Below, in pieces: positions 48,357-56,149 of a DNA stretch of 64,000 nucleotides; positions within the stretch are counted from its first letter, which is position 1; the number at the start of each line of letters is the position of its first letter. The stretch covers positions 62,001-126,000 of the forward strand of contig NZ_JAUYRI010000017.1 of assembly GCF_030696885.1 (NCBI RefSeq), given 5' to 3'. This DNA comes from Thiobacillus sp. Its GTDB lineage: Bacteria; Pseudomonadota; Gammaproteobacteria; Burkholderiales; Thiobacillaceae. The notes under the pieces were generated by a model, which saw only the letters and a list, made by a program, of their open reading frames with translations, made no database searches and was not told the DNA's origin. The position numbers were made by a program, and so were the translations under genes.

Positions 48357-49769
48357 ATGAATACGAATCCTTTCACCCCCCGTACGCTTGTTCTCGCTGT
48401 GCTGTCCGCCACGCTGCTGGGCGGCTGCGCGAGTTTTTCCGAAGACGGCGGGTTGGATGCAATCCAGTCCGCCACCCGCACGCATCTTCAGCAGGACGTC
48501 GTATGGACCCGCGACGAGGCCAGCCGCAGCGCGTCGCAGGCGCGGGTCGATGCGCTGCTGGCGCAGCCGCTGTCGGCCGACGACGCGGTGCAGATCGCGC
48601 TCCTGAACAATCCCGGCTTGCAGGCAGCGTTCAACACCCTGGGCATCGCCGAGGCCGATTGGGTGGCGGCGCAGCGCCTGCCCAACCCGGGCTTTTCCAT
48701 CGGCCGCTCGACGCGCGGCAGCGAGGTGGAGTGGGAGCGCAGTTTGCACTTCAACCTGGCGGCGCTGCTGACGATGCCGATGCGCGCCGACATCGAGCAG
48801 CGGCTGTTCGAGCAGACCCGGCGCGCGCTGGTGCTCGACGTGCTGCGACTGGCGGCTGAGACGCGCAAGGCCTGGGTCGTCGCCGTGGCGGCCGGGCAGA
48901 CCGCCGAATACCAGAACCAGGCGATGGAAGCCGCCGAGGCCGGCGCCGAACTGGCGCGACGCATGGCGCAGGTGGGCAACTGGAGCAAGTTGAAGCAGGT
49001 GCGCGAGCAGTCCTTCTACGCCGATGCGGCCCTGGCGGTGGCGCGTGCCGGCCAGGCGAAGTTGGCCGCGCGCGAGCGGCTGGTTCGCCTGATGGGGCTG
49101 CCGAACGCCGGAAAACTGCAATTGCCCGATCGCCTGCCCGACCTGCCGGCGGCCGTGCCGGCGCTGCCGGACGTCGAGCAGCAGGCGATGGACTCCCGCA
49201 TCGACCTGCAGATGACGAAGCTGCAGACCGAAACGCTGGCGAAAAACCTGGGCCTCACGCGCAGCACCCGCTTCATCAACGTGCTGGAACTGGGCATCAG
49301 CAACAACAGCTCGAACGAGGACCCGACCCAGCGCGGCTACGAGATCAGCTTCGAGCTGCCGCTGTTCGACTTCGGGCAGAGCCGGGTGGTGGCCGCCGAA
49401 TCGCGCTACCGGCAGGCGCTGGAGCTGGCGCGCGAAGCCGCGGTGAACGCGCGCTCCGAAGTGCGCGAGGCCTACACCCTGCAGCAGAGTCAGTACGCCA
49501 TCGCGCGCCATTTGCGCGACGAGGTGGTGCCGCTGAAGCAGCGCATCTCCGAAGAGAACGTGCTGCGCTACAACGGCATGCTGATCGGCGTGTTCGAACT
49601 GCTGGCCGACGCACGCTCGCAGATCGCCTCGGTCAACGCCGCCATCGAGGCGCAGCGCGACTTCTGGCTGGCCGACGCCGACCTGGCGATGGCGCTGGTC
49701 GGCACCCCCGGCAAGATGGCTGTCACTACTGTTTCGTCTGCCCCCGCCGATGCGGGCGGCGGCCACTGA
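48357..49769 (+). CDS. TolC-family outer-membrane efflux lipoprotein
   Basis: A 470-residue outer-membrane factor. Lipobox LLGGC (acylated Cys near 24) follows a signal peptide, and two OEP repeats with long helices follow (VQIALLNNPGLQAAFNTLGIAEADWVAAQRLPNPGFS; AGQAKLAARERLVRLMG; YEISFELPLFDFGQSRVVAAESRY). It should form a channel through the outer membrane for an efflux pump. No pump gene is adjacent; the neighbours are copper redox proteins. The ATG follows GGAGACGCC. Confidence 0.88.
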   Translation: MNTNPFTPRTLVLAVLSATLLGGCASFSEDGGLDAIQSATRTHLQQDVVWTRDEASRSASQARVDALLAQPLSADDAVQIALLNNPGLQAAFNTLGIAEADWVAAQRLPNPGFSIGRSTRGSEVEWERSLHFNLAALLTMPMRADIEQRLFEQTRRALVLDVLRLAAETRKAWVVAVAAGQTAEYQNQAMEAAEAGAELARRMAQVGNWSKLKQVREQSFYADAALAVARAGQAKLAARERLVRLMGLPNAGKLQLPDRLPDLPAAVPALPDVEQQAMDSRIDLQMTKLQTETLAKNLGLTRSTRFINVLELGISNNSSNEDPTQRGYEISFELPLFDFGQSRVVAAESRYRQALELAREAAVNARSEVREAYTLQQSQYAIARHLRDEVVPLKQRISEENVLRYNGMLIGVFELLADARSQIASVNAAIEAQRDFWLADADLAMALVGTPGKMAVTTVSSAPADAGGGH

Positions 49770-49780
49770 AAGGATTTGCC

Positions 49781-51172
49781 ATGACTTCAAGACGTGATTT
49801 TTTCAAGCTGGCCGGTGTGGCCGCGGCGGCGAGCGTCAGCCCGGTGGCGATGGCTCGGCTGCCCGAGATTGTCAGCATGGATACGCCGGCCACCCAGCCG
49901 CCCCTGCTGCCGCCCAACGGCCGGCCCTACAACCCGGTGGTGACGCTCAACGGCTGGACGCTGCCGTGGCGCATGAACAATGGCGTAAAGGAATTCCACC
50001 TGGTCGCCGAGCCGGTGGTGCGCGAGATTGCCCCCGGCATGAAGGCGCATCTGTGGGGCTATAACGGCCAGTCGCCCGGCCCGACCATCGAGGTGGTGGA
50101 AGGCGACCGTGTGCGCATCTTCGTCACCAACCGCCTGCCCGAGCACACCACCATCCATTGGCACGGCCAGCGGCTGCCCAACGGCATGGACGGCGTCGGC
50201 GGCCTGACGCAGCCGCAGATTCCCGCCGGCAAAACCTTCGTCTACGAATTTGTCGCGCGGCGTCCCGGCACCTTCATGTATCACCCGCACGCCGATGAAA
50301 TGACGCAGATGGCGATGGGCATGATGGGCTTCTGGATCACCCATCCGAAGGGCAGGCATCCGCTGATCGATCCGGTCGACCGCGACTTTTGCTTTCTCCT
50401 GAACGCCTACGACATCGAGCCCGGCAGTGCCACGCCGCAGGTCAACACCATGCTCGACTTCAACCTGTGGACCTGGAACAGCCGCGCCTTTCCCGGTATC
50501 GACAGCCTCAATGTTCGGCTCAATGACCGGGTGCGCATCCGCATCGGCAACCTCACCATGACCAACCATCCGATCCACCTGCACGGAGTGGAGTTCGAGG
50601 TGACCGGCACCGATGGCGGGCCGACGCCGAAGGGCTCGCGCTGGATGGAAGTCACTGCCGACATCGCCGTCGGCCAGATGCGGCAGATCGAGTTCCTCGC
50701 CGACGAGGAGGGCGACTGGGCCTTCCACTGCCACAAGAGCCATCACGTGATGAACGCGATGGGGCACGATGTGCCGACCATGATCGGGGTCGATCACACG
50801 GGGCTCGCCGGCAAGATCACCAAGCTCATTCCCGACTACATGGTGATGGGCGAGCGCGGCATGGCCGACATGGCCGAAATGGAAATGCCGCTGCCCGACA
50901 ACACGCTGCCGATGATGATGGGGCAGGGACAGTTCGGCCCGCTGGAAATGGGCGGCATGTTCACCGTGATGAAGGTGCGCCGTGAGCAGAAGCGCGGCGA
51001 CTACTCCGATCCCGGCTGGTACAAGCATCCGCCCGGCACCGTGGCCTACGAGTTGAAGGAGGCGCCCCCCGCGCCGGTGCGCGCGCCGCAAGCCGCTTCG
51101 CCGCAGGGCTCGCCCGGTGACGTCGAGGTCAAGGTGCGGAAACCCAGCAGTCATGACGGCCACAACCATTGA
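49781..51172 (+). CDS. Multicopper oxidase, Tat-exported
   Basis: A 463-residue enzyme with a Tat signal (RRDFFKLAG). The copper sites are HWHG (H126, H128), YHPH (H168, H170), HPIHLHG (H263 onward) and HCHKSHHVM (H316-C317-H318), enough for the type 1 and trinuclear centres. It probably oxidises Cu(I) to Cu(II) or an organic/metal substrate in the periplasm, as CopA/CueO-type enzymes do. A Met-rich segment after the last cupredoxin domain (about 365-400, MADMAEMEMPLPDNTLPMMMG) may bind Cu(I). It is followed by a cupredoxin and a CusF-like protein. Confidence 0.9.
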   Translation: MTSRRDFFKLAGVAAAASVSPVAMARLPEIVSMDTPATQPPLLPPNGRPYNPVVTLNGWTLPWRMNNGVKEFHLVAEPVVREIAPGMKAHLWGYNGQSPGPTIEVVEGDRVRIFVTNRLPEHTTIHWHGQRLPNGMDGVGGLTQPQIPAGKTFVYEFVARRPGTFMYHPHADEMTQMAMGMMGFWITHPKGRHPLIDPVDRDFCFLLNAYDIEPGSATPQVNTMLDFNLWTWNSRAFPGIDSLNVRLNDRVRIRIGNLTMTNHPIHLHGVEFEVTGTDGGPTPKGSRWMEVTADIAVGQMRQIEFLADEEGDWAFHCHKSHHVMNAMGHDVPTMIGVDHTGLAGKITKLIPDYMVMGERGMADMAEMEMPLPDNTLPMMMGQGQFGPLEMGGMFTVMKVRREQKRGDYSDPGWYKHPPGTVAYELKEAPPAPVRAPQAASPQGSPGDVEVKVRKPSSHDGHNH

Positions 51173-51192
51173 ACAGCATGAAAGGACATCCG

Positions 51193-51696
51193 ATGAAAAC
51201 CACCCTGCTACTGGCCGCGTTGATGACGGCCGCATTGACCACCTTGCCGGCACATGCGCACGGCGACAAGAAGCACGCTGCCGCGCCTGTTGTATTTGAA
51301 CAGACCGCCTGGGGCATCGCCGGCAAGCCCGCCGACGCCAAGCGCACGATCACCGTAGACATGACCGATACCATGCGCTTCACCCCCGACACGATCACCG
51401 TGAAACAAGGCGAGACCGTGCGCTTCGTCGTCAAAAACCGCGGCCGCATGCTGCACGAGATGGTGATCGGCACGCCCGATGAACTGGCGAAGCATGCCGC
51501 CATGATGGCTAAGTTTCCCAACATGGAACACGACGCGCCCTACATGGTCCATGTGGATCCCGGCAAGACCGGTGAAATCGTCTGGCATTTCAACCGAGCC
51601 GGCAGCTTCGAATTCGCCTGCCTGATCGCCGGCCATTACGAAGCCGGCATGCGCGGCACCCTTACTGTCACCCCGAAACAAGGAGCTGCACAATGA
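51193..51696 (+). CDS. Plastocyanin/azurin-family cupredoxin
   Basis: A 167-residue periplasmic blue-copper protein with a signal peptide (cleavage near AHA, then a His/Lys-rich start). The type 1 ligands are H88 (RMLHEM), C143, H148 and M153 in FACLIAGHYEAGM, the C-x4-H-x4-M spacing of cupredoxins. It may pass electrons to or from the multicopper oxidase or carry copper. ATG 51193 is chosen over an upstream start overlapping the oxidase. The stop overlaps the CusF-like gene (ATGA). Confidence 0.88.
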   Translation: MKTTLLLAALMTAALTTLPAHAHGDKKHAAAPVVFEQTAWGIAGKPADAKRTITVDMTDTMRFTPDTITVKQGETVRFVVKNRGRMLHEMVIGTPDELAKHAAMMAKFPNMEHDAPYMVHVDPGKTGEIVWHFNRAGSFEFACLIAGHYEAGMRGTLTVTPKQGAAQ

Positions 51697-52004
51697 AAAA
51701 ATGGATCCCCCTGCTGGCCGCGCTGGCGTTCGCCCCTACGCTTCACGCCGAACCGGCAACGCCGCCTGTCGCCCAGACCGCCGTGATGAGCGACGGCGAG
51801 GTGCGCAAGATCGATACGGCCAACGTCAAGCTCACCCTCAGGCATGGCCCCATCGCCAACCTCGACATGCCCGGCATGACCATGGTGTTCAAGGCGAAAA
51901 CGCCTGAGCTGTTGCAGGGACTCAAGGTGGGCGACAAGGTTAAATTCCGTGCCGAAGAAATCGACGGCGCCTACACGGTGACGGCGATCCAGCCGGCGCC
52001 GTAG
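51693..52004 (+). CDS. CusF-like periplasmic copper-binding protein
   Basis: A 103-residue protein: signal peptide, then a small barrel with H51 (RHGPI) and DMPGMTMVF, giving M59, M62 and M64. It aligns with CusF (H36, W44, M47, M49), but the Trp that makes a cation-pi contact with Cu(I) is replaced by Met. It likely ferries Cu(I) in the periplasm. It is translationally coupled to the cupredoxin gene. Confidence 0.88.
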   Translation: MKKWIPLLAALAFAPTLHAEPATPPVAQTAVMSDGEVRKIDTANVKLTLRHGPIANLDMPGMTMVFKAKTPELLQGLKVGDKVKFRAEEIDGAYTVTAIQPAP

Positions 52005-52141
52005 CGGTTTCTGCGCAGGCACGGCCACGCACTGGGAAGCCCGGCAGGAAGGGTCTGGACAGATGGCATTTTTGTACTAAACAGAAGGCTCCCCCGACGC
52101 GGCAGGGTGCCGTGCCGGAGGGTACTTTCACTCAGGAGACC

Positions 52142-52468
52142 ATGATGAAACAGCTGTCCTTGCTGGCATTTTCCCTTTGCGCGGCGCTCGCCCTCCCGGC
52201 GCAGGCCGACCACCACATGACGCAGGAGCGGGCCTACGGATACGAGTTGATGAGTTCGCAGGAGCGGACCGAGTATCAGGAGCGCATGCGCGCAGCCAAG
52301 ACCGAGCAGGAGCGCGAAACCCTGCGGCTGGAACACCACAAGAAAATGCAGGAACGCGCCAAGGCGCAGGGCAAGACCCTGCCCGAGATGCCCCCTGCAG
52401 GTCGCGGGCCCGGCATGGGCCCGGGTATGGGACCCGGCGGTGGAATGGGTCCCGGACCCGGCAAGTGA
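52142..52468 (+). CDS. Small exported protein with Met/Gly-Pro tail
   Basis: A 108-residue protein with a signal peptide (cleavage near AQA), a charged helical core (HHMTQERAYGYELMSSQERTEYQERMRAAKTEQERE, then HHKKMQERAKAQGKTLP) and a GPGMGPGMGPGGGMGPGPG tail. Related proteins (helical core with YGY...QERTEYR) occur in betaproteobacteria without known function. ATG 52142 follows CAGGAGACC. The gene sits 137 bases after the CusF-like gene and is the last of the plus-strand copper set. Confidence 0.72.
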   Translation: MMKQLSLLAFSLCAALALPAQADHHMTQERAYGYELMSSQERTEYQERMRAAKTEQERETLRLEHHKKMQERAKAQGKTLPEMPPAGRGPGMGPGMGPGGGMGPGPGK

Positions 52469-52476
52469 GACCGGGT

Positions 52477-53850
52477 TCAGGCTGCCGGGGTGGCGTCGAA
52501 GTGGAGGGTGGCCCTGAATCCATGGCCGCCCACCGTGCGTGGCAGCCCGTCACCCAGTTCCAGCCGGGCATGTGACAGCGCGGCAATTCGGGCGACGATG
52601 GAGAGCCCGAGCCCGCAGCCCTCACCCTCGACCTCGCCGCGCACGAAGCGTGCACTCAAACGTGAGCGCAGGTCCGGTGCGACACCCGATCCGTCGTCGG
52701 CCACGCTGAGCGTGCAGCCCGACGGCGTGCGGGTCAGCCGCACCTCGATCTGTGCACCTTCACCGGCATAACGCAGCGCATTGTCGAGCAGATTGCGTAG
52801 CGCGATCTGCAGCCAGGCTGCACTGACCGCAACCGTACATCCTTCTGCCACATCGACTGTCAGGTTCTGCTTGCGCTGATGCGCGAGCGGCAACAGCTCG
52901 GCACAGACCTGGGCCACCGTGCCTGCCGGGTCCATCGGAGGCGGTGCCGTACCCTGGCTGGCCGGATCGACGCGCGCGAGCGTAAGCAGCTGTTCGACCA
53001 GGTGCGTCATGCGGTCGACGCCGGCGATCACCTGGCTCAGCGCGTGCTGCCGGCTGTCGTCCGCCTGCGCACGCAGCGCCACCTGCGCCTGCACTTTCAG
53101 GGCTGCCAGCGGGGTGCGCAGCTCGTGCGCGGCATCAGCGGTGAAGCGGCGTTCGTTGTCGAAGGCGTCCCTGACGCGCCGGATCAGCGCATTGAGCGCG
53201 CTGCGCAGCGGCGCGATCTCGTTCGGGAGCCGGGCCGTTTCGTCGAGCGGCGCAAGTGCCTGCGCATCGAGCGTGCCGACCTGCCGCGCCACCGCGTCCA
53301 CCGGCCGCAGCGCGCGTCCGACGACCCACCATACGGCGAGCGCCATCAGCGGCAGCGCCAGCATCGCCGGCAGCAGTAGCGACAGGCCGATTTCGCGCGC
53401 CATCCGTTCGCGTGCGACATGGGACTGGCCGACCACCACGCGGTATTCCGCATCGTCATCCTGCACCGCATAAAAACGCCAGCGCTCTCCCTTGACCTGA
53501 TGCTCGCTGAAGCCGTTCGCCGTTGCCGTTTCGAATCCGGTGTGTCCGGGAGATGTCACCAAAAGCCGTGTCCGGTCATCCTTGTCGAGCCAGACTTCGA
53601 ATGCAATCGGCACCGGGTAGTGCCGGGCGTGCTCGTGCAGTTCTTTCACGAAATGCTCAACTTCGCCCCCGGCCACGATTGCCAGCAAGGTTTCGCCCAC
53701 CTGCGTCAGCTGGTTGTCGAGCAGTTCGTCGGCCTCGTGGTGGGCGCGCTGGTAGACCACCAGCGTGGAGAGCAGCCAGATCACGGCCACGGCGCTGGTC
53801 AGCAGCCACACCAGTCGGCGGCGCAGCGAGTAGGCGGTGGCTGAACTCAT
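52477..53850 (-). CDS. Two-component sensor histidine kinase (QseC/PmrB-like)
   Basis: A 457-residue membrane kinase: helix at about 14-33, periplasmic domain (about 34-155), helix at about 156-177, HAMP-like linker, then the dimerisation domain with phospho-acceptor H242 in FTADAAHELRTPLAALK and the ATPase domain (NALRYAGEGAQIEVRL, DDGSGVAPDL, GCGLGLSIVARIA). It overlaps the response regulator by 4 bases. The periplasmic segment contains HEHARHYPVPIAFEVW; the signal is not known, and nearby envelope and redox genes suggest an envelope or heme/redox cue. Confidence 0.92.
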   Translation of the reverse strand: MSSATAYSLRRRLVWLLTSAVAVIWLLSTLVVYQRAHHEADELLDNQLTQVGETLLAIVAGGEVEHFVKELHEHARHYPVPIAFEVWLDKDDRTRLLVTSPGHTGFETATANGFSEHQVKGERWRFYAVQDDDAEYRVVVGQSHVARERMAREIGLSLLLPAMLALPLMALAVWWVVGRALRPVDAVARQVGTLDAQALAPLDETARLPNEIAPLRSALNALIRRVRDAFDNERRFTADAAHELRTPLAALKVQAQVALRAQADDSRQHALSQVIAGVDRMTHLVEQLLTLARVDPASQGTAPPPMDPAGTVAQVCAELLPLAHQRKQNLTVDVAEGCTVAVSAAWLQIALRNLLDNALRYAGEGAQIEVRLTRTPSGCTLSVADDGSGVAPDLRSRLSARFVRGEVEGEGCGLGLSIVARIAALSHARLELGDGLPRTVGGHGFRATLHFDATPAA

Positions 53851-54515
53851 GGGGAGGGCGAAGACGATGCCATGTAGCCGACGCCGCGTACGGTGCGGAT
53901 CAGCGCGTTGCCGAGCTTCCTGCGCAGATGATGGATGTGGACTTCGAGCGCGTTGCTGTCGACCGCGTCGTTCCAGGTGTAGAGCTGTTCTTCCAGCGTG
54001 CGCCGGGTCAGCACGCGGTCGGCGTTTTGCAGCAGCAGATGCAGCAGGTCGAATTCGCGTGGGGTCAATTCGACCGCTTCGCCAGCACGCGTCACCGTGC
54101 GCGCCGCCGGGTTGAGTTCGATCTCGCCCAGCGTCAGCAGCGGCTCCGGGCGGCCGTGGGCACGGCGCACCAGCGCGCGCAGGCGCGCGGCGATTTCGTC
54201 GAGGTCGAAGGGCTTCAGCACATAGTCGTCGGCACCGAGGTCGAGGCCGCGCACCTTGTCTTCCAGCTGGTCGCGCGCGGTGAGGATCAGCACCGGCGTC
54301 GCGTCGTGGCGGCCGCGCAGCCATTGCAGCACCGACAGCCCGTCGCGCTTCGGCAGCCCGAGGTCGAGCACGACGGCGGCAAAGGTTTCGGTGGACAGGG
54401 CGGCGACCGCCGCCTCGCCGTCGCGCAGCCAGTCGACCGCGTAGCCGGCCTGCGTCAGCCCGGCCTTGACGCCGTCGCCGAGCAGGCGATCGTCTTCAAC
54501 CAGCAGGATGCGCAT
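53847..54515 (-). CDS. OmpR-family response regulator (QseB/PmrA-like)
   Basis: A 222-residue regulator: receiver domain with phospho-acceptor D51 and signalling Lys K101, then a winged helix (TLGEIELNPAARTVTRAGEAVELTPREFDLLHLLL...ALEVHIHHLRRKLG). It is encoded 10 bases after the diheme cytochrome gene and overlaps its kinase, so it belongs to the cytochrome b561 operon. The CTTAAG-type 11-bp-spaced repeats upstream of that operon and of the membrane sulfatase gene resemble PmrA/QseB boxes and are the likely targets. Confidence 0.93.
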   Translation of the reverse strand: MRILLVEDDRLLGDGVKAGLTQAGYAVDWLRDGEAAVAALSTETFAAVVLDLGLPKRDGLSVLQWLRGRHDATPVLILTARDQLEDKVRGLDLGADDYVLKPFDLDEIAARLRALVRRAHGRPEPLLTLGEIELNPAARTVTRAGEAVELTPREFDLLHLLLQNADRVLTRRTLEEQLYTWNDAVDSNALEVHIHHLRRKLGNALIRTVRGVGYMASSSPSP

Positions 54516-54524
54516 CGCGTCGTT

Positions 54525-55058
54525 TCATTTGGGAATCCTGACCGTGTCCTCGTCGAATACACCTTTTTCCGCCTGCCGGTGGCAGGCCGCGCAGTTGGCG
54601 GCGGAGCCCACCGACGTGCGAGCCCAGGTAGCGCGCGGCACCTCGTCGTGCTTCTTCACGAACCAGCGGGTTTCGGTGATGCGTAGCGGCGCTGCCTTCG
54701 TGTCCATGCGTTGCATCACCTTGTCGCCGATCCGGCTGCGGCCGCTGTCGGCGGCGTTGGCTTCGAGAAAGCGCAGGATATCAGCCTGGGTTGCCGGATC
54801 AAGGCTGGCGTTCTCACCAAAGTGCTGCTCGAGGCCACCCATCACGCGTCGCCATGAGGATTTGGGCAGCAGCGCGGGCGAATAGGCCAGATGGCAACTG
54901 GCGCATTCCTGCTGCCAGTTTTTGTGGGTGAGGCGGGGCATCAGGTCGTCGCCACCGCCGTCGCCGCGCGCCTCGCCGCCCGAGGGCAGCGAAAACGCCA
55001 GCAGGCTGAGGGTGCCGACGGTCGCCAGCACGCCGATTCCGCGCAATACGTAGTTCAT
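54525..55058 (-). CDS. Diheme cytochrome c (DHC)
   Basis: A 177-residue exported diheme protein with an N-terminal signal or anchor (residues 5-24), a first heme site C52-A-S-C-H56 and a second C156-A-A-C-H160. LTHKNWQQECASCHLAYSPALLP is typical of the DHC family (PF09626), the electron partner of SHP. GAGGAGAA precedes ATG 55058. Gene order cytochrome b561-SHP-DHC is as in Rhodobacter sphaeroides. Confidence 0.92.
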   Translation of the reverse strand: MNYVLRGIGVLATVGTLSLLAFSLPSGGEARGDGGGDDLMPRLTHKNWQQECASCHLAYSPALLPKSSWRRVMGGLEQHFGENASLDPATQADILRFLEANAADSGRSRIGDKVMQRMDTKAAPLRITETRWFVKKHDEVPRATWARTSVGSAANCAACHRQAEKGVFDEDTVRIPK

Positions 55059-55068
55059 GCTGTTCTCC

Positions 55069-55470
55069 TCATTTCAACTGATTCAGCCATGCGATGAAAT
55101 CGCCCTTTTCCTGCGCGCTGCATTCGCGCGCGAGCACGTCGGTGCAGTTGCGGCGGAACCATTTCTCGACCTTGGCCGCGTCGGTGAATCGTTGTGGGTT
55201 GGCGGCCGGCGCCAGCGGCTCGATACGCTTGCCGACGCGGGTCTGCCCCGCCTGCTTTGGACTTGCGGTGTGGCAGCTGGCGCAGCTCTGCTTGGCGCCG
55301 TTCTTGCCGGGATGCTCGCCGCGGTAGAGCGCTTCGCCGCGCGCGGGTGACAGCGCGGTCACTGCCACGCCGGCCGCTTGCGCATAGCGCGCCATGAAGT
55401 TTGCGGGGCTGTCGGCCAAAGCGTGGGCCGATAGCAGCATCAGCCCTGCCCCTGCAATCCGCTTAATCAT
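55069..55470 (-). CDS. SHP-like monoheme cytochrome (DUF1924)
   Basis: A 133-residue secreted c-type cytochrome: signal peptide (cleavage near ALA), CASCH heme site at 63-67, then GKRIEPLAPAANPQRFTDAAKVEKWFRRNCTDVLARECSAQEKGDF. SHP (sphaeroides heme protein) binds oxygen or NO at a heme iron that has an Asn ligand; N91 in PAANPQRF is a candidate here. C109 and C117 may form the family disulfide. It overlaps the cytochrome b561 stop by 8 bases. Confidence 0.88.
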   Translation of the reverse strand: MIKRIAGAGLMLLSAHALADSPANFMARYAQAAGVAVTALSPARGEALYRGEHPGKNGAKQSCASCHTASPKQAGQTRVGKRIEPLAPAANPQRFTDAAKVEKWFRRNCTDVLARECSAQEKGDFIAWLNQLK

Positions 55471-56086
55471 GCTGCACCTCCGGCTTGGCATCGAGGTATT
55501 GCTTGCCGGTGACCATGCTCTGCGCCACGCGTTCGCCGCGCAGCTGATGGAACACCAGCGCCGCCATGTGCAGGCCGACAAAGCCCAGCATCAGGACAAA
55601 GCCGAATTCGTGCGGGTCTTCCGTCAGGTCTTCGACCCAGCCGGCGTTGCCCAGCCAAGCGGCGAGCGGACCGGTGTTGAATTCGCTGGCGGCAAGCCCC
55701 AGGCCGGTGACGACCATCAGCGCCATCACGCCGTAGGCAAACAGGTAGGCGAGGCTGGCGATGGGGTCGTGGCCGACGCGATGCGCGCTCGGCAGGCGCA
55801 GGCTTTTCAGGCTGGCCTTCCACGTCGCGGGATGCCACAGGTCGCGCCAGCGTGCGCTGGCCGGGCCGACCAGACCCCACAGCAGGCGCGTCAGCAAGGC
55901 CACGGTCAGGCCGTAGCCGGCGAGGATGTGCAGGTTCCAGATCGCGCTTTCCCAGGGGCCGTCCTCGAACGCTTCGGCCAGCTGGCTGCTGATGATCAGC
56001 GCGACGACGGACAGCGCGATGGCCCAGTGCAGGACCCGCAGCAGCGGGTCGTATACACGGCGGGATTGAATGTTCGAATGCGACAT
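55463..56086 (-). CDS. Cytochrome b561 family protein
   Basis: A 207-residue inner-membrane cytochrome with four helices and candidate heme ligands H20 (RVLHWAIAL) and H53 (NLHILAGYGL), plus later His in helices 3-4 (LHMAALVFHQL). It should pass electrons from the quinone pool to DHC and SHP. It heads the minus-strand operon: ATG 56086 follows AAGGAG, and two direct repeats lie 47-63 bases upstream. Confidence 0.9.
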   Translation of the reverse strand: MSHSNIQSRRVYDPLLRVLHWAIALSVVALIISSQLAEAFEDGPWESAIWNLHILAGYGLTVALLTRLLWGLVGPASARWRDLWHPATWKASLKSLRLPSAHRVGHDPIASLAYLFAYGVMALMVVTGLGLAASEFNTGPLAAWLGNAGWVEDLTEDPHEFGFVLMLGFVGLHMAALVFHQLRGERVAQSMVTGKQYLDAKPEVQHD

Positions 56087-56132
56087 GGTGAGCTCCTTGT
56101 GGGATGCGATGTGCTCACTCTAAAGGCGCATC

Positions 56133-56149
56133 CTTACCGCATCCTTAAG
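56133..56149 (-). promoter_or_regulatory. PmrA/QseB-type operator before cytochrome b561 operon
   Basis: On the plus strand CTTACC-GCATC-CTTAAG; on the minus strand this gives two copies of TAAGGATGCG with an 11-base period. It lies 47-63 bases before the cytochrome b561 start and covers the sulfatase stop codon. This half-site spacing fits OmpR-family PmrA/QseB boxes. The same spacing recurs at 58067-58083. Confidence 0.6.
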
